From assembly GCA_045593325.1 (NCBI GenBank), contig JAZNWL010000041.1, positions 1 through 64,000 of the forward strand: a stretch of 64,000 nucleotides of DNA, read 5' to 3'. This DNA comes from UMGS1484 sp045593325 (lineage in GTDB: Bacteria > Bacillota > Clostridia > Oscillospirales > Acutalibacteraceae). The position numbers were made by a program, and so were the translations under genes. This document shows positions 24,729 to 33,147 of this stretch, piece by piece. Below the pieces are notes generated by a model. The model was not told where the DNA came from. It worked only from the letters and a program-made list of their open reading frames with translations, and made no database searches. Position 1 is the stretch's first letter. Every line of letters begins with the position of its first letter.

Positions 24729-26237
24729 CTACTTTGTTTCCATTTCCAGGAACAAAGAAGGTAACGTATCAATCACATCGGAAGGCAGCATCCCGCGGCG
24801 GGAGTATTTTTCCGATGCCTTCTCCCCCGCCAGGCCATGGAGCCACACCCCCACACAGGCACTTTCAAAGGCGGTTAACCCTTGGGCAAGGAAAGAGGTT
24901 ATCATGCCTGCCAGCACATCACCGCTCCCCCCTTTGGAAAGTCCGCTGTTTCCGGTTAAGGAAACCGCCAGATTACCAAACGGGTCGGCAATCACCGTAC
25001 CTGCCCCTTTTAATACCACGACTGCCCCGTACTCACGAGCAAAGGTCTGAGCGATTTCAATGCGGTTTTCCTGGACCTGAGCAACAGTTTTTCCTGTAAG
25101 CCGTGCCATTTCCCCGGGATGAGGAGTTAATACCGTTTCTCCTGTTCGTTCCTTTAGTTTATCTATATGAGAACAAAGAGAATTTATGCCATCGGCATCA
25201 ATCACCAAAGGATTGGAATAAGAATTCACCAGTTCCAGCAAAACGTCCCGGGTAAAGACAGTTTTTTTACTGCCACAACCCACCAGGCAGGCAGAGCCCT
25301 GTTTACATTGCTGGGCCACCACCCCTGCTGAAGTTTGACCGTCATACAACGCATATACTGCCTCGGGGGCTTTTCCTGCTACCAGGGGATAAATTTCCTT
25401 AGCAATCACAGGTTTAACCAACCCCACACCACACCGCAAGCAGGATTCCACCGCAAAGGTGGCGGCGCCCGCCATGCCTTCACTTCCTACAAACATGGTT
25501 GCTGTGCCGAAGGAGCCTTTATGGGTATTGTCCTGGGGTCGTTTCAAAAGGGGTTCTACAAAATCACGGTCAACCACAAAAGGCATAGATTCCGCGGAAG
25601 GCGGAATCCCGATATCCGCCACCAATACCGCCCCGCAAACTTCCCTGGCAGGATACAGCACGTGGGCATATTTATAACTATGGAAAGAAACGGTGGAATG
25701 ACAGGTTAAGGTATCCTTGGCCACCAAACCATTGTCAGCGGTAACACCCGAAGGCAGGTCCAAAGCCACCACGCTTTTTCCCAGTCGGTTCACATAGGAA
25801 AAGACTTCCCGAACGGCGGAGGGCAATTCCCCGTGGAACCCTGTTCCGAAGACAGCATCCACCACCAAGGAACTTTCTTCCAACATCTTTTTGGCAAAGG
25901 ACCATTGGGTCTTTCCATCCACCACTGTAACAGCATATTCCGAAAGGCGGGATGCCATTTCCATGGCGCTCACCGATTGGGGTGCACCGTTTAACAAAAC
26001 GATTCCCACCGAAAAGCCTTTTTGTGCCAAACGGCGGGCCACAACAAATCCGTCGCCCCCATTGTTCCCGTTTCCGCAAAGAATCACGGTTTTTTCCCGG
26101 GAAACCTGAGGAAATGTTTTTACAATAAAACTTGCGGCACTTGACCCGGCATTATCCATCATTTGCAAATAAGACAGCCCCTGTTCAGAAGCTGTCTTTT
26201 CTGCAAGTTTCATTTGTTGTGCCGTTAATAACAGCAT
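24729..26237 (-). CDS. nnr: Bifunctional NAD(P)H-hydrate epimerase / ADP-dependent NAD(P)H-hydrate dehydratase
   Basis: A 502-residue two-domain repair enzyme that rescues hydrated NAD(P)H. The N-terminal epimerase (about 1-215) has SAASFIVKTFP and CGNGNNGGDGFVVARRL. The C-terminal ribokinase-like dehydratase (about 225-500) has VDADGINSLCSH, VLTPHPGEMARLTG and GNSGLSKGGSGDVLAGMI, the nucleotide and substrate loops. Length and order match the fused bacterial Nnr. It lies between a small membrane protein gene and a lipoprotein gene on the same strand. Confidence 0.93.
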   Translation of the reverse strand: MLLLTAQQMKLAEKTASEQGLSYLQMMDNAGSSAASFIVKTFPQVSREKTVILCGNGNNGGDGFVVARRLAQKGFSVGIVLLNGAPQSVSAMEMASRLSEYAVTVVDGKTQWSFAKKMLEESSLVVDAVFGTGFHGELPSAVREVFSYVNRLGKSVVALDLPSGVTADNGLVAKDTLTCHSTVSFHSYKYAHVLYPAREVCGAVLVADIGIPPSAESMPFVVDRDFVEPLLKRPQDNTHKGSFGTATMFVGSEGMAGAATFAVESCLRCGVGLVKPVIAKEIYPLVAGKAPEAVYALYDGQTSAGVVAQQCKQGSACLVGCGSKKTVFTRDVLLELVNSYSNPLVIDADGINSLCSHIDKLKERTGETVLTPHPGEMARLTGKTVAQVQENRIEIAQTFAREYGAVVVLKGAGTVIADPFGNLAVSLTGNSGLSKGGSGDVLAGMITSFLAQGLTAFESACVGVWLHGLAGEKASEKYSRRGMLPSDVIDTLPSLFLEMETK

Positions 26238-26252
26238 AGCAATACTCTCCCT

Positions 26253-26786
26253 TTATCCGAATCTACGGGGTTGAATGGTTCTGGGTAAGGCTTGTTTTAC
26301 CACCGAAAGAACCTTTTCATTGGGTTGGAACACAATAAAGATGCGACCCTTTACAGGATGGCGAACCACTGCGCAATAAATGGCATCTCCCCCCATGGGA
26401 TCAGCCACAGCAATGACAGAGGAATCGTATTTCTTGGGGTCGTTATCCGGTTTGGAAGGATCAAACTCTTCAAAACGGTCAAAGGTGCTGATTTCCACCG
26501 AAATCATTCGTTTACGGTCACTGCGGTTGATGATTTTATCAATATCCAACAGCCCGTTGGTGACACAATATTCATATTCCAGATTCAATTTAAAAGAAAG
26601 TTTTACAGAAAAATACACCACAAGACCTGCGGCCAACACTGCCAGCATAAAGTAGGAGGGAAAATTCATTCCCAGGAAAATCAGCAACATGCAGATAACC
26701 CAACCCACTACCCAAATCAAGGCAACAGTTAATTTTTCAAAGGTGGTTTTTTTCTTTTTGACGATTTGTTCACAAAAAATATCCAT
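26253..26786 (-). CDS. DUF6106-like membrane protein
   Basis: A 177-residue protein beginning MDIFCEQIVKKKKTTFEKL, followed by two membrane segments (LIWVVGWVICMLLIFLGM and YFMLAVLAAGLVVYFSVKL) and a soluble C-terminal half with EYEYCVTNGLLDIDKIINRSDRKR. The pattern matches a clostridial family I know as DUF6106; that name is from memory. A PH-like soluble part of this kind is common in small Firmicute membrane proteins. Function unknown. First gene of the unit with nnr and the lipoprotein, driven by its own promoter. Confidence 0.75.
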   Translation of the reverse strand: MDIFCEQIVKKKKTTFEKLTVALIWVVGWVICMLLIFLGMNFPSYFMLAVLAAGLVVYFSVKLSFKLNLEYEYCVTNGLLDIDKIINRSDRKRMISVEISTFDRFEEFDPSKPDNDPKKYDSSVIAVADPMGGDAIYCAVVRHPVKGRIFIVFQPNEKVLSVVKQALPRTIQPRRFG

Positions 26787-26819
26787 ACCGTTCTCTCACT
26801 TTATTCACTATTTTTGTTT

Positions 26820-26848
26820 ATTATACAACATTCCCTGTGAAAAAGCAA
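26820..26848 (-). promoter_or_regulatory. Promoter of the DUF6106-like/nnr/lipoprotein unit
   Basis: Minus strand TTGCTT (26843-26848), 17-bp spacer, TATAAT (26820-26825), directly after the radical SAM stop codon. Confidence 0.75.
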
Positions 26849-28528
26849 TTACAAAAGAGAATTAAGGGGTACAAAATGAAGAGAATATTGCCCCGTTACC
26901 GGGTCGGGGGTTTGGTAGTCCACGTAAACCCCTTGCAAGGGTTCATACAGCAACGCAACACCACGGGAAACGCCTTTTTGGGGTGCCATGGTTTCCTCTT
27001 TTCGCAACCATTTACGGAACTGCCCCAGACGGTCATCCTGCACCTGCAGGAAGGGGGGCAATTTACCGCCCCGCACCGAGGAAATCCAGTCGCAAACCAT
27101 GGCATTTCGCAGTTCATCTTTTTGAATATAGGCAAGGGTTAAACAATAGGTATAAAACTGTTCTGCCACCTGTGCCAGGGAAGCACCTTCAGGCAAGCAG
27201 ACCCACTCCCCAAATTGCAAAAAGAAATCAAAGGGAGTAACGTTGGTGGTTTTCAGCACGTATTCCAAACTGCGAGGAAATCTACCGCTGTTATAAAGTT
27301 TGTCCACACCCCATTCCACCAAATGCAACCGCTCAAGCTCTTCTTGGGTAATCCAAGGGGTGTCGATTACTTCATAAGGGGCTTGTTCCCTGAAGGAACA
27401 GGGATACCGAGCAGGGTCATCCCGCATGGGAGATCCGTGTAACAGTTTTAAAAAACCCAACTGCAACATGTGAGCGCCCACCCCATAGGCTTTGTTTACG
27501 CTGTCCCGGAAAATGGTAAAGGTTTCCAAGGGGAGACCTGCAATCAGGTCAATGTGAATATGGAGGTTGTTTTCCTCCAACAGTCGCCCCACTTGACGGG
27601 TCACCTTTTCCAAATTGGTTTTACGACGAATATAAGAAAGGGTTGGTTCATAAAAACTTTGAATACCGATTTCCAGCTGAATGGAACCTTTGGGGGCGGT
27701 TTTTAAAATGTTTATGGTTTCCTCATCCAATAGATCCCCTGCGATTTCAAAGTGAAAACAAACCCCTTGAGGAATTTCTTTTCCAATGTTTTCAATGATA
27801 AAGGAAAACAGATCCTTGGCACGCTGGCGATGAGCATTAAAAGTGCGATCCACAAACTTCACGGTTTTGGCACCGCTGTTTGCCAGCAGAAGAATTTCTT
27901 TCTTGGCTCGTTCTAAAGGGTAAAATTTCAGTTTCCCGCAACGGGCAGAAAGACAGTAAGCACAGGAATAGGGGCACCCTCGACTGGTTTCCAAATAAGC
28001 GATCCGTCCCTGCAGATGGCTGAAATATTCTTCTTTGTAAGGAGAAGGCGGGATTTCCAAAGGTTCTTCCCTATGGGAAATCACACCCGTTTCCCCTTTG
28101 TAACTAACCCCCGCCACAGTAGGTACCTTTTTCGTTTCGATACATTCCACCAACAACGGAAGGGCTCGCTCCCCTTCCCCCGTGATGACGTAATCAATCT
28201 CATCATGGTGTTCCAAAACCTCTCGGGGACGATATCCTACTTCGGGTCCACCCACAATAATTTTCACGTGGGGTAACTGTTCTTTTACCATAGCAATCAG
28301 GTTCAAAACCTGCTGAATATTCCAGATATAACAGCAAAACCCCACCACGTCCGGACAGGCGGTAAGGATTTTTTTACATACTGTTTCAGCATCTTCATTG
28401 ACGGTGCCTTCCACAACCACAGTTTCAAAGGAAGGGTTTCCGTATTCCTTCATGCCCGCCAACAGGCAGTAAGGCGCCAAGGAAGAATGAATATATTGGG
28501 AGTTTAAAGAAAGGATAACAATTTTCAT
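26849..28528 (-). CDS. B12-binding-domain radical SAM protein (DUF4080 type)
   Basis: A 559-residue protein with an N-terminal cobalamin-binding-like domain (about 1-140: MKIVILSLNSQYIHSS, VGFCCYIWNI, IIVGGPEVGYRP) and a radical SAM core with the cluster motif CPYSCAYC at about residues 185-192. The C-terminal ~160 residues match DUF4080. Class B radical SAM enzymes use cobalamin and SAM, usually for methylation or rearrangement; here the substrate is unknown. I prefer the second ATG at 28528 because it gives the usual family start; the first ATG (28534) is also possible. Transcribed alone. Confidence 0.88.
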   Translation of the reverse strand: MKIVILSLNSQYIHSSLAPYCLLAGMKEYGNPSFETVVVEGTVNEDAETVCKKILTACPDVVGFCCYIWNIQQVLNLIAMVKEQLPHVKIIVGGPEVGYRPREVLEHHDEIDYVITGEGERALPLLVECIETKKVPTVAGVSYKGETGVISHREEPLEIPPSPYKEEYFSHLQGRIAYLETSRGCPYSCAYCLSARCGKLKFYPLERAKKEILLLANSGAKTVKFVDRTFNAHRQRAKDLFSFIIENIGKEIPQGVCFHFEIAGDLLDEETINILKTAPKGSIQLEIGIQSFYEPTLSYIRRKTNLEKVTRQVGRLLEENNLHIHIDLIAGLPLETFTIFRDSVNKAYGVGAHMLQLGFLKLLHGSPMRDDPARYPCSFREQAPYEVIDTPWITQEELERLHLVEWGVDKLYNSGRFPRSLEYVLKTTNVTPFDFFLQFGEWVCLPEGASLAQVAEQFYTYCLTLAYIQKDELRNAMVCDWISSVRGGKLPPFLQVQDDRLGQFRKWLRKEETMAPQKGVSRGVALLYEPLQGVYVDYQTPDPVTGQYSLHFVPLNSLL

Positions 28529-28563
28529 GCACATGCAACCTATCAGTCAGTATCATTTCTTTC

Positions 28564-28592
28564 ACTATACCCATATTTTTAAAAATTGTCAA
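28564..28592 (-). promoter_or_regulatory. Promoter of the radical SAM gene
   Basis: Minus strand TTGACA (28587-28592), 17-bp spacer, TATAGT (28564-28569). Confidence 0.85.
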
Positions 28593-28593
28593 C

Positions 28594-29265
28594 CTATAAA
28601 ACGTAGAAAAGGATGCATAAAAATTGCAAAATACTTCCCAGCACCACAAACACGTGGAACACCGAATGCATATAGCGGTGCTTTTTTCCAATGCCGTAAA
28701 TCACTGCCCCAACGGTATAAGCAATGCCCCCCGCAAGGAGTAAAAGCAACCCTTCAACGGGAATGGCGGCAAAGGCAACCTTGGGTGCCAGGAGAATACT
28801 CCAGCCCATAACGATATAACAAATCATAGAAAAGACCGAAAACTTTTTCATGTTGACGGCGGTAAGAGTTACTGCCAATGCCGTTAATCCCCAAACAAGT
28901 CCCATGAGCCACCAGCAAACCGTAACGTCCACCCGACGAATGGCAGTAAACAAAATGGGAGTGTAAGTACCGCTGATGAGAAAATAAATGGCGCAGTGGT
29001 CCAGCACTCGCATCACTCGTTTGGCAACCACCGATTTCAACCCGTGATACACACTGGAAACGGTGTATAATAAAATCAAAGAGGCTCCGTAAATGGAACT
29101 GCCCACCACACCGTAGGCATCCCCTTTCAACGCCGAAACCAGCACACAAAGCACCAGGGCAACAACGCCGATGGCGCCCCCCACAATATGGGAGATCATG
29201 TGAAAGCGTTCTTCTCCTCTGGTGTAATCAGGCAAACTGTTTTTTACTTGTTGTAATGCAGACAT
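28594..29265 (-). CDS. Hemolysin III family (PAQR-like) membrane protein
   Basis: A 223-residue protein with seven hydrophobic segments. It carries the family histidines: ERFHMISHIVGG near the start, SSVYHGLKSVVAKRVMRVLDH in the middle and YMHSVFHVFVVLGSILQF at the end, which in PAQR relatives bind a metal and suggest membrane hydrolase activity. The name comes from a haemolytic phenotype of a Bacillus homologue; the natural role is uncertain. The ATG at 29265 is preferred over an upstream TTG because GAAAGGA precedes it. Confidence 0.9.
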   Translation of the reverse strand: MSALQQVKNSLPDYTRGEERFHMISHIVGGAIGVVALVLCVLVSALKGDAYGVVGSSIYGASLILLYTVSSVYHGLKSVVAKRVMRVLDHCAIYFLISGTYTPILFTAIRRVDVTVCWWLMGLVWGLTALAVTLTAVNMKKFSVFSMICYIVMGWSILLAPKVAFAAIPVEGLLLLLAGGIAYTVGAVIYGIGKKHRYMHSVFHVFVVLGSILQFLCILFYVL

Positions 29266-29383
29266 GCAAAACATCCTTTCCAAAATCTTCTGAAATCAGT
29301 GTAACAAACTCTCTTTTCATTGTCACGAAACTTTTTGAATCGGGGATTCTATTGTTAAAATTCACCGGGTAGAGTACAAAAAA

Positions 29384-29406
29384 ATCACTCTATTATCAGT
29401 AGAGTG
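29384..29406 (-). terminator. Orphan terminator-like hairpin
   Basis: CACTCTA and TAGAGTG arms with a run of T on the minus strand only. No minus-strand gene reads into it, since the divergent alcohol dehydrogenase lies on the other side. Confidence 0.4.
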
Positions 29407-29417
29407 GGCATTTTCCA

Positions 29418-29446
29418 TTGCAAAACAAGGACAAATTCGGTATAAT
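29418..29446 (+). promoter_or_regulatory. Promoter of the iron alcohol dehydrogenase gene
   Basis: TTGCAA (29418-29423), 17-bp spacer, TATAAT (29441-29446). Confidence 0.8.
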
Positions 29447-29477
29447 AAAAGCAAGTACAAGACGGAGAGGTTTTATT

Positions 29478-30656
29478 ATGAACAATTTCACATACTATAC
29501 CCCCACAAAGGTTGTGTTCGGCAACGGCACCCACAAAAAGGTTGGGCAACTAGTGAGCCAGGCAGGTAGCAAAAAAGTTTTACTTCATTACGGCTCCGGC
29601 AGTGCAAAAAAATCGGGACTGTTGGATGAAATCCAATCAGCTTTGCAAGAATATCATATTGACTACGTATCTTTAGGTGGGGTTGTCCCCAACCCCCGTC
29701 TTTCTTTGGTATATGAAGGCATTGAACTTGCCAGGAAAGAAAAGGTAGATTTCATTCTGGCTGTGGGCGGCGGCAGTGTAATTGACTCTGCCAAAGCCAT
29801 TGGCTACGGAGTTACCAATTTGGGAGACGTTTGGGATTTTTACGACCGCAAACGGCACGCCACTGCTTGCCTTCCCATTGGGGTGGTTCTTACCATTGCC
29901 GCGGCAGGAAGTGAAATGAGCGATTCTTCGGTCATCACCAAAGAAGAAGGTGGCATCAAACGAGGATACAGCAATGATATTTGCCGTCCTTGTTTCGCCG
30001 TTATGAACCCGGAATTAACCCTTACCCTGCCCGATTACCAAACCGCCTGTGGCTGCACCGATATTCTTATGCATACCTTAGAACGGTACTTCCCTGCAGG
30101 GGACCATTTGGAAATCACCGACTGTCTTGCCGAGGGATTGATGAGAACGGTAATAAACAATGCCAGAATCTTGAAACAAGACCCAAAAAATCTGAAAGCA
30201 CGTTACGAGATCATGTGGGCCGGCAGTCTTTCCCATAACGGCTTGACCGGGTGCGGCATCATCGGCAACGACTTTGCTACCCACGGATTGGAACACGAAT
30301 TGTCAGGGATGTTTGACGTTGCCCACGGCGCAGGATTGGCGGCAGTTTGGGGCAGCTGGGCAAGATACGTTTACAAAGAAGTTCTTCCCCGCTTCGTAAA
30401 ATTTGCGGTGAACGTGATGCAAGTTCCCCGGGTTGGATCTTCAGAAGAAATTGCGCTAAAAGGTATTGAAGCCTTGGAAAACTTTTTCCGAGAAATTGGC
30501 ATGCCCACATCCATTCATGAATTGGGATATGATTTAACCCCCGAACAAGTGGAAGAATTGGCAGAAAAATTCCATATTGCCGCAGGGGGCAAAAAAGGAA
30601 CTGCAAAAGTTCTTCAAAAGCCGGATATGCTTGCCATTTATAAAATGGCATTATAA
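29478..30656 (+). CDS. Iron-containing alcohol dehydrogenase
   Basis: A 392-residue group III alcohol dehydrogenase, similar in layout to NAD(P)H-dependent butanol dehydrogenases such as BdhA and YqhD. It starts MNNFTYYTPTKVVFG with GGAGAGG ahead of the ATG at 29478, has the nucleotide-binding GGGSVIDSAKA, and the metal-ligand regions GCTDILMHTLERYF and THGLEHELSG...DVAHGAGLA. It probably reduces aldehydes to alcohols during fermentation. Monocistronic, between its own promoter and a terminator shared with sigG. Confidence 0.9.
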   Translation: MNNFTYYTPTKVVFGNGTHKKVGQLVSQAGSKKVLLHYGSGSAKKSGLLDEIQSALQEYHIDYVSLGGVVPNPRLSLVYEGIELARKEKVDFILAVGGGSVIDSAKAIGYGVTNLGDVWDFYDRKRHATACLPIGVVLTIAAAGSEMSDSSVITKEEGGIKRGYSNDICRPCFAVMNPELTLTLPDYQTACGCTDILMHTLERYFPAGDHLEITDCLAEGLMRTVINNARILKQDPKNLKARYEIMWAGSLSHNGLTGCGIIGNDFATHGLEHELSGMFDVAHGAGLAAVWGSWARYVYKEVLPRFVKFAVNVMQVPRVGSSEEIALKGIEALENFFREIGMPTSIHELGYDLTPEQVEELAEKFHIAAGGKKGTAKVLQKPDMLAIYKMAL

Positions 30657-30660
30657 AAGT

Positions 30661-30695
30661 GTAAAAGGAGTTACCGTTTTGGTAACTCCTTTTAC
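30661..30695. terminator. Bidirectional terminator between alcohol dehydrogenase and sigG
   Basis: GTAAAAGGAGTTACC pairs with GGTAACTCCTTTTAC (30661-30675 / 30681-30695); T-rich on both strands and touching the sigG stop codon. Confidence 0.9.
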
Positions 30696-31465
30696 TATAT
30701 GGCATCTTTAATTTTATCCAAAGCACCTTTTTCCAATCGGCTGACCTGGGCTTGAGAAATACCCACTTCTTTTGCCACTTCCATTTGGGTTTTTCCCTTT
30801 AAAAACCGCAGAGAAACGATCCGCTTTTCCCGATCACTTAAATTCTTAATGGCTTCTTTCATGGCGATTTCGTCCAGCCAATTTTTATCGTTGCTATTAT
30901 CCCCCAGTTGGTCTTCCACGTAGATGGTGTCGCCACCATCGGAATAAATCGGTTCACTTAACGAAACTGGGTCTACCACGCTTTCCAATGCCAGAACGAT
31001 TTCTTCCTTGGGTTTCCCAAGCACTTTGGCAATTTCTTCCACGGTGGGTTCCCGCTGAAATTCCATTTGCAGACGTTCCCGGGCTTGCATGGCGTGATAA
31101 GCCATATCCCGAATGGAACGCGCCACCCGCAGTTGCCCGTTATCCCGCAAATATCGCCGCAGTTCCCCCAGAATCATGGGCACCGCATAGGTGGAAAACC
31201 GAACGTCGATTTCCAGATTAAAGCGGTCTATGGCTTTGATCAGCCCGATACACCCCACCTGAAACAAATCGTCCGGGGCTTCCCCACGGGCAGTAAACCG
31301 TTGAATGGCACTAAGAACCAGCCGTAAATTCCCGTTGATGAGTTCTTCCCGCGCTTTGGTGTCGCCGTTTTGTGCCAGCCGTAACAACCGCATTTTTTCG
31401 CTTTCACTTAACACCTTGAGTTTTGATGTGTTGACCCCGCAAATCTCTACCCGATGATATTGCAT
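30695..31465 (-). CDS. sigG: RNA polymerase sporulation sigma factor G
   Basis: A 256-residue late forespore sigma factor. The N-terminal VEICGVNTSKLKVL is the sigma-G signature, followed by region 2 (DLFQVGCIGLIKAIDRF, FSTYAVPMILGELRRYLRD), region 3 and region 4 with SDREKRIVSLRFLKGKTQMEV and EVGISQAQVSRLEKGALDK. Directs transcription in the engulfed forespore after sigma-F. It lies 67 bp downstream of sigE on the same strand, the order known from Bacillus, where it can be read from spoIIGA-sigE and from its own forespore promoter. Confidence 0.95.
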   Translation of the reverse strand: MQYHRVEICGVNTSKLKVLSESEKMRLLRLAQNGDTKAREELINGNLRLVLSAIQRFTARGEAPDDLFQVGCIGLIKAIDRFNLEIDVRFSTYAVPMILGELRRYLRDNGQLRVARSIRDMAYHAMQARERLQMEFQREPTVEEIAKVLGKPKEEIVLALESVVDPVSLSEPIYSDGGDTIYVEDQLGDNSNDKNWLDEIAMKEAIKNLSDREKRIVSLRFLKGKTQMEVAKEVGISQAQVSRLEKGALDKIKDAI

Positions 31466-31532
31466 ATTCTTCCCCGCCTTGTGTCAAATTCCTTAAAAAT
31501 AGTATTGACACAAAAAGGGAAACTATCCCAAT

Positions 31533-32237
31533 TCACACCTTTTCCATTTCAACTTTCAGTCGACAAATTATCCGTTTTTCCAGCCGTGAAATATAAGATT
31601 GGGAGATGCCCAACTTGCTTGCCACCTGTTTTTGGGTGAGTTCTTCCTCTCCCAACAAACCGAACCGCATTTCCATGATTTGCTTTTCTCTGGGGGGCAG
31701 TTTCTCCACAATATGCCGCAGAGTACGACATTCGTCGTCTTGCTCTACTCCCCTGCCCACCAGGTCGGCATCGCTGCCCAGCACGTCTGAAAGCAACAGT
31801 TCATTCCCGTCCCAATCCACGTTCAAGGGTTCATCCAAAGACATTTCGCCCTTTTGATTGGCAGTTTTACGAATATACATTAAAATTTCATTCTCAATGC
31901 AACGGGAGGCATAGGTTGCCAATTTGATGTTTTTATCGGGAGAAAAGGTATTCACCGCTTTGATCAAACCAATGGTGCCAATGGAGATCAAATCTTCAAT
32001 TCCTGCCCCCACCGCATCAAACTTTCTTGCTATGTAAACCACCAACCGAAGATTATGGGTGATAAGAATATCCCGAACCTCATGATCTCCTGTTTTCAAC
32101 CGTTCCATCAGTTGTTGTTCCTCCTCCCGTTTTAAAGGGGGTGGTAAGGTTGCCGAGCCGTTGATATAGTCGATTCTTTTTTTGAACATCTTCCGACGAA
32201 GTGTTCTCCAAATTTTTTGAAGTACGTTCATATTCAT
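31533..32237 (-). CDS. sigE: RNA polymerase sporulation sigma factor E (pro-sigma-E)
   Basis: A 234-residue mother-cell sigma factor made as an inactive precursor. The start MNMNVLQKIWRTLRRKMFKK is a basic, amphipathic pro-sequence; DYINGSATLPPPL corresponds to the Bacillus processing region, so cleavage near residue 24 is expected. Region 2 (DLISIGTIGLIKAVNTFSPD, KLATYASRCIENEIL) and region 4 (PREKQIMEMRFGL, LGISQSYISRLEKRI) are intact. GAGAGG lies 7 nt before the ATG. The first 52 codons overlap the end of spoIIGA in another frame. Confidence 0.95.
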   Translation of the reverse strand: MNMNVLQKIWRTLRRKMFKKRIDYINGSATLPPPLKREEEQQLMERLKTGDHEVRDILITHNLRLVVYIARKFDAVGAGIEDLISIGTIGLIKAVNTFSPDKNIKLATYASRCIENEILMYIRKTANQKGEMSLDEPLNVDWDGNELLLSDVLGSDADLVGRGVEQDDECRTLRHIVEKLPPREKQIMEMRFGLLGEEELTQKQVASKLGISQSYISRLEKRIICRLKVEMEKV

Positions 32238-33054
32238 CTGTCATCCTCTCAATAAAATCGTAGCCAACCAGTCCCTGAAAGGACTCTGTGAATTCCTTTT
32301 CTCCCAGGGCAACCGAAACCTGGTGAAAAAAAACGGTTTTATTCTCACAACAGGCGGTGATCCCCTTTACCGTTACCAGAGGCAACATCCCTTCCCCACT
32401 GACCGTTTCATAAGGCAACAGCCGAAAGGTTTGGAGTGGTTGGTCCCACAGTTTTTTGGATATTTTGGGAGAAATTAAAATCATTGGATGATGGCTGTAG
32501 ATATCTTCCAAAACGAATCCCGTGTCTACCTTGGCTTGTAAGGTTACTGTTTTGTTGTTTTCTCTGATATGTAGGGTTACAAAGGAAGGAATCCCCGACT
32601 CCTTCCCGAAATACTTTCGTAGCAATCGCAAAACGCCATAAGAAATCAAGGTAAATACAATCAACATAATGGGAGATAAACTGATATAGGAAACCGAATT
32701 ATGAATGACCATATTTTCAGGACGAAACACATACCACAGCCCTAACATGATGCCCCCGTAAGCAAAGGTGGCGGCGAAGAACATACCCAGGTTTTTCAAA
32801 AACAGCCTGAGACTGCCAAAGCCAAAGGCGGTGAGCACACCAACAGCCGCAAAGAACAAGCGGAAAACACCCTCTAAAAGGAAGGACATGGGTGGCAAAA
32901 AAATAGCTAAGGAACCAAGGGATAAAACAAAACCGGAAAGTAGATTTCGCCAGAATTTCAAAGGGGTTTTTCCGATTTTGGAAACACCCAGCAATATAAA
33001 ATAATTAACAAACCAATTCAGTCCCACCAAAACGTCCACATAAACCGTAACCAT
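32080..33054 (-). CDS. spoIIGA: Sporulation sigma-E factor-processing peptidase SpoIIGA, with extended tail
   Basis: A 324-residue membrane protease that activates pro-sigma-E in the mother cell. The N-terminal half has about five membrane segments starting at VDVLVGLNWFVNYFILLG. The C-terminal half has the aspartyl-protease motif AKVDTGFVLEDIYSHHP and ends its conserved part at QGLVGYDFIERM. The frame then continues for about 52 residues (to ...GTVENRRS) inside sigE, a 158-nt overlap. The ATG at 33054 is preferred to TTG 33069 from homology of the start. A terminator separates it from the upstream PBP gene. Confidence 0.9.
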   Translation of the reverse strand: MVTVYVDVLVGLNWFVNYFILLGVSKIGKTPLKFWRNLLSGFVLSLGSLAIFLPPMSFLLEGVFRLFFAAVGVLTAFGFGSLRLFLKNLGMFFAATFAYGGIMLGLWYVFRPENMVIHNSVSYISLSPIMLIVFTLISYGVLRLLRKYFGKESGIPSFVTLHIRENNKTVTLQAKVDTGFVLEDIYSHHPMILISPKISKKLWDQPLQTFRLLPYETVSGEGMLPLVTVKGITACCENKTVFFHQVSVALGEKEFTESFQGLVGYDFIERMTDEYERTSKNLENTSSEDVQKKNRLYQRLGNLTTPFKTGGGTTTDGTVENRRS

Positions 33055-33077
33055 AGTTTCACCCCACAAAAAGTATA

Positions 33078-33115
33078 CCCCCGAAACCCGACGATTTTCT
33101 GTCGGATTTCGGGGG
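33078..33115 (-). terminator. Terminator of the class A PBP gene
   Basis: CCCCCGAAACCCGAC pairs with GTCGGATTTCGGGGG with one mismatch; followed on the minus strand by ATACTTTTT. Confidence 0.75.
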
Positions 33116-33147
33116 TGTAAATTTTATTATCTTGTCACATTCCGCCA

